Assembly: GCA_003559985.1 (NCBI GenBank)
Contig: PWJP01000221.1
Coordinates: 1 to 23,953 of the forward strand
DNA length: 23,953 bases
Direction: 5' to 3'
Source of the DNA: Saprospirales bacterium
GTDB lineage: Bacteria > Bacteroidota > Bacteroidia > Chitinophagales > Saprospiraceae
Positions 1 through 7,791 of the stretch are shown here, piece after piece. The position numbers were made by a program, and so were the translations under genes. The notes under the pieces are model-generated. The model did no database searches. It was not told where the DNA came from and worked only from the letters and a program-made list of their open reading frames with translations. Every line of letters starts with the position of its first letter. Position 1 is the first letter of the stretch.

Positions 1-1094
1 AGAGCGAACTAAACCGCACCACTGATTTTTCGGTGTCTTTCCAGCCAGAGTTACTGGAATTCTCCACCATGCAATTGCTTTTTTCAGCCAGCCCCGACGA
101 GGACAGTCAGTCCCGCTTTGTAAAAAATGGCTTTAGGATGGAAATTGCGCCCTTGAACTATTTTCCACCGGGAGTTGATCGCATGTACTTTTACAATGAA
201 ATATACGGGCTTCAAACCGCTTTTCCAGATGAGGAGCACTACGCCCTTGGAATAGAGTTGCAAAGAAGGGGCAGTGATGAAGTGATGATGAGCACATTCA
301 GTCGCCGCTCTGTAAGTGAGGTGGACCCGGTACTGAGATCTTTGGACATCTCCGAACTTGGATCGGGGGAGTACCTGCTCACTATCAATGCTGTTAATAG
401 AGAGCAAAAAATCATTGGCAGCACAAGTACCTTGTTTTTCCGCCATAATCCCATTTTGGATGAGGAGTTGGTGGAAGAGCAGCTCGTGACATTCGACAAT
501 TCATTTGTTCAGGATCTGGACACGGAAGATTTGGTTTACTCTCTTAAAGCGATTGCTCCACTCATCAGCCCTCAGGATGTGACCAGATTGAATAATATTT
601 TGAGAAACGAGAAGGACGATCAGATGCGGTATTTCCTCTTTGAAACCTGGTGTACCGTGGACCCCTACGAACCCGAAAATTCCTACGAGCAGTTTATGGA
701 GGTTGCCCGGGCGGTTGATGAGATGTACTACTCCGGTTTTGGTCGCGGTTTTGAAACTGACCGCGGGAGGATATTCCTGCGTTACGGACGGCCCGATGAA
801 ATTGAGAATGTCCAGACAGAAACAGATGCCCCCCCATATGAAGTTTGGACCTATTCCCGCCTACCCGGTACCGGGCAAACCGAGGTCAAATTTGTATTCT
901 ACAATCCCAGTTTGGCCGGAAATATGTATGAATTACTCCACACAAATGCGAGGGGAGAGTTGAATAACCCCAATTGGATACGCGACCTTTATCAAAATGC
1001 CCCCAATATACACGAGGGCCCTAATTATCATGAGGTAGATGGTATTCAGGATGGATTCAATCGCAGGGCTTTGGATGTATTTACCGATAATTAA
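1..1094 (+). CDS. GWxTD domain-containing protein, 3' part (5'-truncated by window edge)
   Basis: The frame is open from the left edge (first full codon at 3), so the GTG at 33 is probably internal and the real start lies outside the window. The visible part is about 363 residues. Counting from the GTG, the C-terminal region 180-340 carries the GWxTD-type signature: a GFETDRGR stretch near 239-246, followed by an R-Y-G-x-P-D-E-I motif near 250-257 and a V-W-x-Y pattern. The usual Trp of the name motif is Phe here. The part before it looks like a beta-rich domain. GWxTD proteins are common in Bacteroidota and usually exported, but their function is not established. The next gene begins 11 bp downstream and probably shares the transcript. 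Family call firm; function unknown. Confidence 0.8.
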   Translation, partial: SELNRTTDFSVSFQPELLEFSTMQLLFSASPDEDSQSRFVKNGFRMEIAPLNYFPPGVDRMYFYNEIYGLQTAFPDEEHYALGIELQRRGSDEVMMSTFSRRSVSEVDPVLRSLDISELGSGEYLLTINAVNREQKIIGSTSTLFFRHNPILDEELVEEQLVTFDNSFVQDLDTEDLVYSLKAIAPLISPQDVTRLNNILRNEKDDQMRYFLFETWCTVDPYEPENSYEQFMEVARAVDEMYYSGFGRGFETDRGRIFLRYGRPDEIENVQTETDAPPYEVWTYSRLPGTGQTEVKFVFYNPSLAGNMYELLHTNARGELNNPNWIRDLYQNAPNIHEGPNYHEVDGIQDGFNRRALDVFTDN

Positions 1095-1105
1095 TTTACT
1101 CTTTG

Positions 1106-1645
1106 ATGCAAATTCTCATGATTAAAAGAATTGGCGGAGCCGTCACAACAGTCCTGTTCTGCTTGATTCTACAGGCTGGCTATTTTAGCGAAGGACTTCA
1201 GGCGCAGATTGACACTACCGATGCGGATATGGTTGAGGATTACAACTGGCGTATTATGCAGCGTATGCTCAACGGCATTTATATCCCCATGGATCTGAAC
1301 GATGCTTTTAAGGAGCTGCAAGACAATGCCAGTGAGCAGGCCATCGATAGATTTCGCAATGCACCAGGTGACGACCTTTCCAACAAACTCTTTTTTGGAC
1401 TGGGCAGATGGATGAAGTCCAATTGGCAATTTTATGAGGGTAGTAGGTTCTCGCATTATTTGAGGGAACTTGGACTCTCGCACCCGGATGACATGGTGAC
1501 ATTTGTGATAGAGTCCTTTCACCTACACCTCAATGAGGATGACCTCCGCATAGAAGAGCGGATAGAGGAGTTGCGGGATAGGCGTTTTAAGATTTCCAGG
1601 CGCATGATGCAGCGAGACACAATCAGTGTGGACACTATCCGATGA
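1106..1645 (+). CDS. DUF6794-like secreted protein
   Basis: A protein of about 179 residues with an N-terminal hydrophobic stretch that reads as a signal peptide ending near the A-Q of GLQAQ. An in-frame TTG at 1103 and an ATG at 1118 are alternative starts; I prefer ATG 1106, but 1118 gives an equally good signal peptide. The core has the pattern I associate with DUF6794: an I-P-x-D-L-x-D-A-F-x-E-L segment, then F-G-L-G-R-W-M-x-x-N-W, then L-G-x-x-H-P-D-D-M, then a final amphipathic helix rich in Glu and Arg. Its biochemical role is unknown. It sits 11 bp after the GWxTD gene, suggesting co-transcription. The family assignment is from memory of the motif and should be tested by a profile search. 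Confidence 0.7.
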   Translation: MQILMIKRIGGAVTTVLFCLILQAGYFSEGLQAQIDTTDADMVEDYNWRIMQRMLNGIYIPMDLNDAFKELQDNASEQAIDRFRNAPGDDLSNKLFFGLGRWMKSNWQFYEGSRFSHYLRELGLSHPDDMVTFVIESFHLHLNEDDLRIEERIEELRDRRFKISRRMMQRDTISVDTIR

Positions 1646-1650
1646 GTCCA

Positions 1651-1684
1651 TTGCTCGGGTTTCCACATTTTATACGTTACTTTG
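1651..1684 (+). promoter_or_regulatory. Possible Bacteroidota-type promoter for the MscS gene
   Basis: A TTG at 1651-1653 and TTACTTTG at 1677-1684 are 23 bp apart. This resembles the TTG/TAnnTTTG promoter of the phylum but is not a perfect -7 match (TT instead of TA). The ATG at 1717 lies about 32 bp after the -7 box. Confidence 0.35.
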
Positions 1685-1716
1685 CAGTTGCGAACCAATA
1701 ACTTTACAACGGAAAG

Positions 1717-2598
1717 ATGAGAAGACACTTCCTGTTTCTCAAAGCCGCTTTACTGGTGTTGTTGCTCATATCGAGAGCGACTAATTTATTTGGACTGGAC
1801 GAATTGTTGGACGACAGCCCTATTGCAAGCGGCGTGTTTTATGTGGTCATTTACCTTTTGACCATCGAAATAGTACGTTCGATAGTTATCAAACTCTACC
1901 GTCGGCGGAAGGGATTGAGCATTCAGGAGACCGATAATTTTATCCTCGGCATCAGCAACCTCTATATTCTGCTGTACACATTCGGTCTGTTTTTTCTCCT
2001 GCTTTCCATTACTAATGTACAGCTCACCTCCTTTATTTTTTCAGTGAGTATTGTGGCTGCAGCATTGGCTATTTTGACCAAAGATTTTTTAACCGATATA
2101 CTGAGCAGTATGCTGATGACTTTCAGCAGGGAATTGGAAGTGGGGGATGTGGTAAAAATGGGTGAGCACAAGGGAAAAATTGTCAATATGACCCTCAACA
2201 AAACCACCATCCTGACCGATGAGGATGACCTGGTGTTTTTCCCCAATACCAAAGTGTTTTTCTCTGACATCGTCAATTATACCAAGCGCGATATAAAAAA
2301 GACCAGCATCAGTTTTGAAATGGCCATCGGTATGGCTGAAAGTGTTGCTGAAATTGAAGATATGCTAAAAGATACCCTTGAAGAATACAAGGATTCGATT
2401 AGGCCGGACAGCTACAACCTCAGAATACTCGACATCAGGAAAGATTCTGTAAGTTTAAAATTCCAGTACATTCTCTACACCCCCAATCTCGACCTGGAAA
2501 AGGAGATCAGGAAAAAAGTTGTCAGAGCTATTTTCGCCAGGGTGAACAAACAGAAAATTGCTCAGTTAAAGACCGGAAGCGAATCTCCCGAAAATTGA
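1717..2598 (+). CDS. MscS-family mechanosensitive ion channel
   Basis: A 293-residue inner-membrane protein. Hydrophobic segments lie near residues 5-20, 37-57, 76-97 and 103-125. The last is followed by the MscS-type pore helix and then the beta domain: a G-D-V-V-K-M-G-E-H-x-G-K-I-V-N-M pattern near 142-157 and F-F-P-N-T-K-V near 173-179, matching the conserved (V/I)P-N family position with F-F-P-N. The soluble C-terminal part runs to about 280. Such channels open under membrane tension to release solutes during osmotic downshock. The small size fits the short MscS group. It lies 71 bp after the DUF6794 gene and has its own possible promoter. The substrate or ion preference cannot be read from sequence. 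Confidence 0.88.
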   Translation: MRRHFLFLKAALLVLLLISRATNLFGLDELLDDSPIASGVFYVVIYLLTIEIVRSIVIKLYRRRKGLSIQETDNFILGISNLYILLYTFGLFFLLLSITNVQLTSFIFSVSIVAAALAILTKDFLTDILSSMLMTFSRELEVGDVVKMGEHKGKIVNMTLNKTTILTDEDDLVFFPNTKVFFSDIVNYTKRDIKKTSISFEMAIGMAESVAEIEDMLKDTLEEYKDSIRPDSYNLRILDIRKDSVSLKFQYILYTPNLDLEKEIRKKVVRAIFARVNKQKIAQLKTGSESPEN

Positions 2599-2650
2599 TC
2601 CATAAGGGCAGACACTGATCGACGTTTTTTCAAAAGAATCAAAATACCCA

Positions 2651-3484
2651 ATGAAACCTGCGAGGTGGACAATTCTTATCCTACTTCCCTTCATCCTCAC
2701 CCTGTGTCGCAGCGGAGGAGATGAAGTTCGTATTCAGTCAATCGAAACCTCTGAGGGCTATTTGGTAAAATACTTCGATAGCCATGACCGCCTCGTAAAG
2801 CGGATTGAATTGGATGGAGACTCCCTGCACCACGGATGCTATCAAATTTTCAATAAAGGGGGCGAGGTTGCATTACAGGCTTACTTTTCCGGTGGTGAAC
2901 TCCATGGCAACTGGATGTTGGCAAAAAATGGCTGCTGGAGTGGGGGAGGCCTCGCAAATGGTGATAAGGAAGGTTTGTGGGAATACCACAAAAACCACGA
3001 TGGAGATTGCCTGCCTGTCAAAAGCAGGGGGTTCCAGGATGGAGAATTACACGGTGGAAGCATATATTCTATGAGCAGTGATGAATCATGGACTTATGAT
3101 CTCTACAACAGGGGTGTTTTGATCGGAAGTGCTGAGGTAGGCGATTTAGGTATCAGGGAAGTATCCGGGGACCTCTACTTTTTTGGACTGGATCTGGCGA
3201 CTGATATGGATGGTAAAACCACCTTGTTGTTATTTGTGGCGGCTATACCTGGATTCTTTCCCGAGGTCTCAGTAATTTCTGAAACGGAAGATGGTGGCAG
3301 GCAACTCATCTCAATGCCCCCGATGGGCTATAAAAACCACATGTTTTCCTGGAGGGCAGACGAACTCAGAGATAAAAGCTCCTACGAAGCGGGATTGGCC
3401 GACCTAAAAATTCTGGATGGAATGGGCTACGACGCTTACCGGGAATTGCTGTATTTTCCAATTATTCCTGGAAGGCCTGACTGA
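2651..3484 (+). CDS. Exported protein with MORN-like / YwqK-like repeats
   Basis: A 277-residue protein starting at an ATG 52 bp after the MscS gene. The N terminus is a hydrophobic export signal ending at L-T-L-C near residues 16-19; this is a poor lipobox because Leu precedes the Cys, so lipoprotein status is uncertain. Residues about 40-150 contain repeated short units with the pattern G-x-L-H-G-x-W / G-x-x-E-G-L-W-E-Y / G-E-L-H-G-G, as in MORN or YwqK-type repeats. The C-terminal 110 residues show no motif I recognise. Proteins of this type in Bacteroidota are usually surface or periplasmic with unknown partners. The product is therefore described only as a MORN-like exported protein. Confidence 0.6.
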   Translation: MKPARWTILILLPFILTLCRSGGDEVRIQSIETSEGYLVKYFDSHDRLVKRIELDGDSLHHGCYQIFNKGGEVALQAYFSGGELHGNWMLAKNGCWSGGGLANGDKEGLWEYHKNHDGDCLPVKSRGFQDGELHGGSIYSMSSDESWTYDLYNRGVLIGSAEVGDLGIREVSGDLYFFGLDLATDMDGKTTLLLFVAAIPGFFPEVSVISETEDGGRQLISMPPMGYKNHMFSWRADELRDKSSYEAGLADLKILDGMGYDAYRELLYFPIIPGRPD

Positions 3485-3574
3485 ATTCGCTTTTATATGG
3501 GCCGATAAAGCCACTCCGTTTGTCATCAGCTGTCCCGGAAAACAACTCACACGCTGACATTTTAGTAATTTTTT

Positions 3575-3582
3575 TACCTTTA
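3575..3582 (+). promoter_or_regulatory. Possible -7 element upstream of the YfcC-type transporter
   Basis: TACCTTTA matches TAnnTTTG except for the last base. It lies about 147 bp before the transporter ATG and would give a leader of about 140 nt. No clear -33 TTG is seen at the right spacing. I saw no recognisable riboswitch fold in the leader. Confidence 0.25.
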
Positions 3583-3729
3583 CCCCTTTGCCAACCGGGT
3601 AGGAGAAGCCAATTAATTGAGGACTGTTAGTCAGCCAGTGGGTTGAAAGTGATTTGATTTGGTGCATTCCGGCTTATTCATTTTGGAAAAACAGGGTTGG
3701 AAAATTGATTCACAAACAAAAGCGGTAGT

Positions 3730-5106
3730 ATGAAAAACATTTCCATGCCACACACCCTGGTGTTGATGTTTGGCCTGATGGTAGTTTCACTGATCGTGAC
3801 CTGGTTGGTGCCCTCCGGTTCTTTTGAAACCACAGTCAATGATCACGGGCAGGAAGTTGTAGTGCCTGGTACCTTCAGTCAAATTCCCGACAAGGAATAC
3901 CTGAGTCCATTTTCGTTATTCACAGTTATTCCACGGGCCCTTGGGGATGCGCAGGCCATCATTTTCTTTGTGCTAATTATTGGAGGGGCGATCAAGGTGA
4001 TAAGAGAAACCGGGGCGATAGATGCATTTCTTGGAAGTTTGATCAAAAGGTATGGCAGGCGGCCCAATATGCTGCTTTTTTCCATGATGTTCACCTTTGC
4101 GATGGTCTCAGCTACCATCGGCGTGGCGGAGGAGTACATTCCCTTTGCGCTGATACTGGTCAGTCTCTGTGTGGCAATGAGGCTGGACGCTATTACCGCC
4201 ATAGGAACCCTGGTGGTAGGCTACGGTGTGGGCTACGGCATTGCATTTATGAATCCCTTTACCCTGGTCATTGCGCAAAATATAGCCGGCCTTCAACCGC
4301 TTTCCGGTTACGAATACCGCCTTGCCATTACCATCCCGTTTATTCTCGTTGGCTTTCACCACGTCTGGAGTTACGCCCGAAAGATACAAAAAGATCCCTC
4401 GAAAAGCCTAATGAAAGGGATTGAACCCAAGGAGTATATTTCCCTAACCGACCACCCACCTTTGAACAGGAGGAGAAAATTGATCCTACTAATTTCCGGG
4501 GCTGCATTGCTGGGTCTGATTGTGGGAATAGCTACTGCGGGCTGGTATTTAGTGGAATTGAGCGCTTTGTTTGTGGGATTGGCCCTGGTTGTTGGTATCG
4601 TTTCAGGTCTCGGCGCCAATAAAACGGCTATTGTATTTGGTGAAGGGGCTGCGGAATTGACTACTACAGCACTGTTGATTGGGTTTGCCCGCTCTATTGC
4701 ACTCCTGATGGAAGATGGAATGGTTTTACATACGGTAGTAGATGCTGCTGCTGCACCCCTTTCTGCCTTCGGACCCGAATTTGCCGCGGTGGGCATGCTG
4801 TTTATTCAGAGCATTCTCAACTTTTTTATACCCTCCGGAAGTGGACAGGCATTTGTCGCCATGCCGTTGATGGCACCCATTGGAGATATTGTCGGAGTGA
4901 GCAGGCAGATATCCGTACTCGCCTTCCAGTTCGGAGATGGCCTGATGAATATGATTGTTCCCACCAGCCCGGTCCTCATGGGGATTTTGGGACTGGCTGG
5001 AATTCCCTACACGCGCTGGTTCCGGTTTATCGCACCTCTCCTGGTTAAGCTTTTTGTACTGTGTTCGATTGTGCTTGTAATAGCAGTGTGGATAGGGTAT
5101 GAATGA
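3730..5106 (+). CDS. YfcC family (DcuC superfamily) membrane transporter
   Basis: A 458-residue polytopic inner-membrane protein with roughly 11-12 hydrophobic segments. It begins with H-T-L-V-L-M-F and a W-L-V-P-S-G-S-F motif near residues 25-32, typical of the YfcC/DcuC group. It continues with a central G-x-A-E-E-Y-I-P-F-A motif and ends with a second repeat containing N-F-F-I-P-S-G-S-G-Q-A near 364-374 and P-T-S-P-V-L-M-G. These duplicated P-S-G loops are the likely substrate sites. Relatives move C4-dicarboxylates, short-chain fatty acids, basic amino acids or peptides; the substrate here cannot be assigned. It stands alone between a 245-bp upstream gap and an 803-bp downstream gap, so it gets no help from operon context. 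Confidence 0.85.
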   Translation: MKNISMPHTLVLMFGLMVVSLIVTWLVPSGSFETTVNDHGQEVVVPGTFSQIPDKEYLSPFSLFTVIPRALGDAQAIIFFVLIIGGAIKVIRETGAIDAFLGSLIKRYGRRPNMLLFSMMFTFAMVSATIGVAEEYIPFALILVSLCVAMRLDAITAIGTLVVGYGVGYGIAFMNPFTLVIAQNIAGLQPLSGYEYRLAITIPFILVGFHHVWSYARKIQKDPSKSLMKGIEPKEYISLTDHPPLNRRRKLILLISGAALLGLIVGIATAGWYLVELSALFVGLALVVGIVSGLGANKTAIVFGEGAAELTTTALLIGFARSIALLMEDGMVLHTVVDAAAAPLSAFGPEFAAVGMLFIQSILNFFIPSGSGQAFVAMPLMAPIGDIVGVSRQISVLAFQFGDGLMNMIVPTSPVLMGILGLAGIPYTRWFRFIAPLLVKLFVLCSIVLVIAVWIGYE

Positions 5107-5171
5107 TGGGGGTGGGTGAATTGTAGATAGGGTTAATCAATTACGAATGGTTTAATTACGAATTGCGGGGA

Positions 5172-5223
5172 TAATGGACAGTTGACCCCCAAAGCGTAGG
5201 GGGCAGGCTAATGAACAGTTGAC
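5172..5223 (+). repeat. 15-bp direct repeat pair flanking a G/C hairpin
   Basis: TAATGGACAGTTGAC (5172-5186) recurs as TAATGAACAGTTGAC (5209-5223), one mismatch and 37 bp apart. Between them CCCCC (5186-5190) and GGGGG (5199-5203) form an inverted repeat with the loop AAAGCGTA. Confidence 0.8.
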
Positions 5224-5342
5224 AATTTTTTTGGTGTGATAATTCGGAGGTTCTGGTATGAAATAACGACTTTTGGGTGGTTCGGGATGTAGGATATTGG
5301 GTACCTAAAAACCCAGGGATGGTCTAATTGCATGGGCCACGG

Positions 5343-5444
5343 AAAAATCCGCGAAATCCATCTAATCCGTCAAAATCCGTGATTCAGACAATGAGGATTT
5401 TGGTTTCACGCAAGGGCCATAAAGGAGGCAAAGGCCGCAAAGGG
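5343..5444 (+). repeat. Two degenerate 9-10 bp tandem repeat tracts
   Basis: The first tract has ATCC at 5347, 5356, 5365 and 5375, built on a unit like AAATCCGTG. The second (about 5409-5444) has a unit like GCAAAGGCC repeated three to four times with changes. Neither is in a reading frame. Confidence 0.65.
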
Positions 5445-5600
5445 TTTTAGGATTGAAAATTAGGTAGGAGAAGCATCCAATAGATGTCCATCCGGTAAAT
5501 TATCCTTCAATATTTACAATTCCAGGGACTGGATAATCTGCAGGCTAAATCAGGGTTACGTTTATCGTCAAAAATCCTCCAAACGTTACGACCTCTAATA

Positions 5601-5616
5601 TAGGATATACATCCTA
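5601..5616. repeat. Perfect 6-bp inverted repeat TAGGAT/ATCCTA
   Basis: TAGGAT at 5601-5606 and ATCCTA at 5611-5616 are separated by ATAC. There is no T tract after it, so it is not an obvious terminator. Confidence 0.5.
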
Positions 5617-5656
5617 CAATGTTGAAATGGCGCCCCCAGAAAAGCCTGCTCCCTCA

Positions 5657-5699
5657 CCCCCCAAAGCATTGGGGGGGGGAAGACGACGCTTTTGGGGGC
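5657..5699. repeat. Second and third copies of the CCCCCAAAGC element
   Basis: CCCCCC (5657-5662) pairs with the G run at 5671-5679 around AAAGCATT. An opposite-strand copy follows: GCTTTTGGGGG ends near 5698 and reads CCCCCAAAAGC on the minus strand. The first copy of the element is at 5186-5203. Confidence 0.7.
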
Positions 5700-5802
5700 A
5701 TCAGCCATCAATCGTCCTAACTCACCAAATCACAGACTCACCAATTCACAACTGAATTAGGCATCGGCCATGAACCAACAACCATCCGCCCTCTCCCCAT
5801 TT

Positions 5803-5831
5803 TTGCAGAACCTGTGAATTTCTTATCTTTG
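5803..5831 (+). promoter_or_regulatory. Bacteroidota-type promoter of the enoyl-CoA hydratase gene
   Basis: TTG at 5803-5805 and TATCTTTG at 5824-5831 (perfect TAnnTTTG) are 18 bp apart. Transcription would start near 5838 and leave a leader of about 70 nt. The inverted repeat GTCTTT/AAAGAC at 5834-5847 spans the predicted start. Confidence 0.6.
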
Positions 5832-5909
5832 CGGTCTTTTCAAAGACGGCGGCTGCTCCCGCTAAACAAAGGAGTCCGTGGTCGGTTTGATAACTAAAAT
5901 AGCAGCATT

Positions 5910-6695
5910 ATGATTGACTTCAAGAATATCAGTGTTTCGGAGAAAAACGGGATTTTCACTATTACCATTGAAAGGCCACGTGCGCTCAATGCATTGAATT
6001 GGGATACCATTGAAGAACTAGGCCAGGCTATTCAGAAGATATCGAGCCAGTTGGTCAATGTCAAAGGAGTTATTCTCACCGGATCCGGCGACAAAGCCTT
6101 TGCGGCAGGTGCTGATTTAAAGCGCTTTCCCGAATTGGGTGAAGAGGGCGGTATTCAGTTGTCTCGTCAGGGGAATGAAGTGTTTAATCGTTTTGAAAAT
6201 GCACCTTTTCCCGTCATTGCCGCGATAAATGGCTTTGCGCTCGGAGGAGGATTGGAACTCGCCATGGCCTGCCACCTCAGAATAGCCACCAAAAATGCAA
6301 AATTTGGTCAACCCGAAGCCAAGCTGGGGCTGACTCCCGGTTATGCTGCCACGCAACGACTTCCGCGGTATATCGGTAAATCTCAAGCGCTCTACTTGTT
6401 GCTCACCGGCGAAATGATCAATGCCAACAGGGCTATGGAGCTCGGATTGGTGAATGAGGTTGTGGAGCAGGAGGAACTTTTAAAGCGATGTGAGGAGATA
6501 CTCGAGGTGACCGGCTCTATGGCGCCCATGGCCATTGAGGAAATCATCAAATGCGTGAATGCTTACTACGATTCTGAGACTGACGGTTTTGAAAGTGAGG
6601 TAAAGGCCTTTGGCAAGTGCATGGACTCTCAAGACCTCCAGGAAGGAGTGAGCGCCTTTTTGGAAAAGAGAAGACCTGAATTCAAAGGTAAGTAA
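5910..6695 (+). CDS. Enoyl-CoA hydratase/isomerase family protein (crotonase)
   Basis: A 261-residue cytosolic enzyme of normal length for the crotonase family. It has the oxyanion-hole segment A-F-A-A-G-A-D near residues 63-69 and a second oxyanion segment G-G-G-L-E near 112-116. Both catalytic glutamates of true hydratases are present: E116 in G-G-G-L-E-L-A-M and E136 in F-G-Q-P-E-A-K-L-G. Together these favour hydration of trans-2-enoyl-CoA, as in beta-oxidation or related acyl-CoA breakdown, over an isomerase or decarboxylase. The N-x-L-N motif near 27-30 is also family-like. No other beta-oxidation genes are adjacent, so the pathway is open. It is transcribed from its own TAnnTTTG promoter. 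Confidence 0.9.
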   Translation: MIDFKNISVSEKNGIFTITIERPRALNALNWDTIEELGQAIQKISSQLVNVKGVILTGSGDKAFAAGADLKRFPELGEEGGIQLSRQGNEVFNRFENAPFPVIAAINGFALGGGLELAMACHLRIATKNAKFGQPEAKLGLTPGYAATQRLPRYIGKSQALYLLLTGEMINANRAMELGLVNEVVEQEELLKRCEEILEVTGSMAPMAIEEIIKCVNAYYDSETDGFESEVKAFGKCMDSQDLQEGVSAFLEKRRPEFKGK

Positions 6696-6782
6696 TCTAT
6701 TTTCGTCATCAATTCAAATGCTGTTTCTCTCTGATTCAGCCGTTTAAAGTTCAAAGTCGCCCTGGTTTAATCACTGAAGTAA

Positions 6783-7787
6783 ATGATCAAAACAGATATA
6801 TTAATTATCGGAGCGGGCCCTACGGGTTTGTTTGCTGTCTTTGAGGCCGGCCTTCTGAGGCTTCGGTGTCACCTTATCGATTCACTGCCTCAAGCTGGTG
6901 GTCAACTGGCCGAGATATACCCTAAAAAGCCCATTTACGATATTCCTGGAATGCCCGAGGTGCTTGCAGGAGACCTGGTCGATGGCCTTATGAAACAGGC
7001 GGCTCCGTTCAAACCCGGATTTACACTAGGAGAGCGGGCCGAAAGCCTGAAAAAGTCCGAAGATGGTCATTTTGTAGTGACCACCAACAAAGGTACGGTT
7101 CACAGCGCCCCTGTAGTTGCTATTGCCGGAGGACTTGGTTCCTTTGAACCCAGAAAGCCACCTCTGGGAAATATAGCTGATTTTGAGGACAAAGGCGTGG
7201 CCTACATGGTAAAAGACCCGGAAGATTACCGCGATAAAAGAGTCGTTATAGCCGGTGGAGGAGATTCAGCCCTTGATTGGGCTATTTACCTGGCAGATGT
7301 CGCATCAGAGGTGACACTCGTTCACAGACGAGAAGGTTTTCGAGCAGCTGTTGATTCCGTTGAAAAGGCCAGGGCTTTGGATAAAGAGGGTAAAATCCGT
7401 CTGCTGACCAGTGCGCAGGTAACTGGTCTCAGTGGAAATGGACGACTACAATCCGTCCTCATCAACCACAAGAAAAAAGGCGGCATTGAATTGGAAACCG
7501 ACTTTTTTATTCCGCTTTTTGGTCTGATACCGAAACTCGGACCCATAGCTGATTGGGGGTTGGACATCAAGGACAATGCTATCAGGGTGGATACCTTCGA
7601 TTACTCTACCAATGTTCCCGGGATCTATGCAATCGGGGATATCAACACATATCCTGGCAAATTAAAACTCATACTTTGCGGCTTTCACGAAGCTACCCTT
7701 ATGTGTCAATCAGCCTTCAGAAGGATCAACCCGGACAAGAAGGTTTCATTTAAGTACACCACCGTTAGTGGAATAGAGGGATTCTGA
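6783..7787 (+). CDS. Ferredoxin-NADP(+) reductase, thioredoxin-reductase-like (YumC type)
   Basis: A 334-residue flavoprotein with two Rossmann folds. G-A-G-P-T-G at 10-15 binds FAD. G-G-G-D-S-A at 158-163 with H-R-R at 181-183 binds NADP(H), the arginines suiting the 2'-phosphate. A-I-G-D at 283-286 is the second FAD motif. The C-x-x-C redox pair of thioredoxin reductase is absent from the place before G-G-G-D-S-A, which points to the ferredoxin-NADP reductase type 2 group. The reaction is electron transfer between NADPH and ferredoxin or flavodoxin. A 2Fe-2S ferredoxin gene starts 4 bp after its stop, a strong hint at its partner. Length fits the family. Confidence 0.87.
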   Translation: MIKTDILIIGAGPTGLFAVFEAGLLRLRCHLIDSLPQAGGQLAEIYPKKPIYDIPGMPEVLAGDLVDGLMKQAAPFKPGFTLGERAESLKKSEDGHFVVTTNKGTVHSAPVVAIAGGLGSFEPRKPPLGNIADFEDKGVAYMVKDPEDYRDKRVVIAGGGDSALDWAIYLADVASEVTLVHRREGFRAAVDSVEKARALDKEGKIRLLTSAQVTGLSGNGRLQSVLINHKKKGGIELETDFFIPLFGLIPKLGPIADWGLDIKDNAIRVDTFDYSTNVPGIYAIGDINTYPGKLKLILCGFHEATLMCQSAFRRINPDKKVSFKYTTVSGIEGF

Positions 7788-7791
7788 AATT

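Larger units (their letters stand above)
5107..5909. other. 803-bp non-coding region with many degenerate short repeats
   Basis: No convincing gene was seen on either strand. From left to right it holds: AATTACGAAT twice (5139-5148, 5154-5163); TAATGRACAGTTGAC twice (5172-5186, 5209-5223) around a G/C hairpin; a run of ATCC words spaced 9-10 bp (5347-5378); a run of GCAAAGG-like words (about 5409-5444); a TAGGAT hairpin (5601-5616); two more CCCCCAAAGC elements (5657-5699); a 16-bp tandem CTCACCAAWTCACARM (5721-5752); and finally the promoter of the hydratase gene. Such wordy repeats are familiar from other Bacteroidota intergenic regions, but their origin is not known to me. Confidence 0.75.

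Noticed and set aside
640..963. Alternative-frame open stretch inside the GWxTD gene
   Set aside because: It is fully inside a well-supported gene and has no recognisable protein pattern.
3583..3729. Riboswitch in the leader of the YfcC-type transporter
   Set aside because: I could not find the conserved core of any known riboswitch class; the leader length depends on an imperfect promoter.
5834..5909. Structured regulatory leader before the hydratase
   Set aside because: Only short stems (GTCTTT/AAAGAC and a 4-bp GC stem) can be drawn by eye; this is not enough to claim a regulatory RNA.
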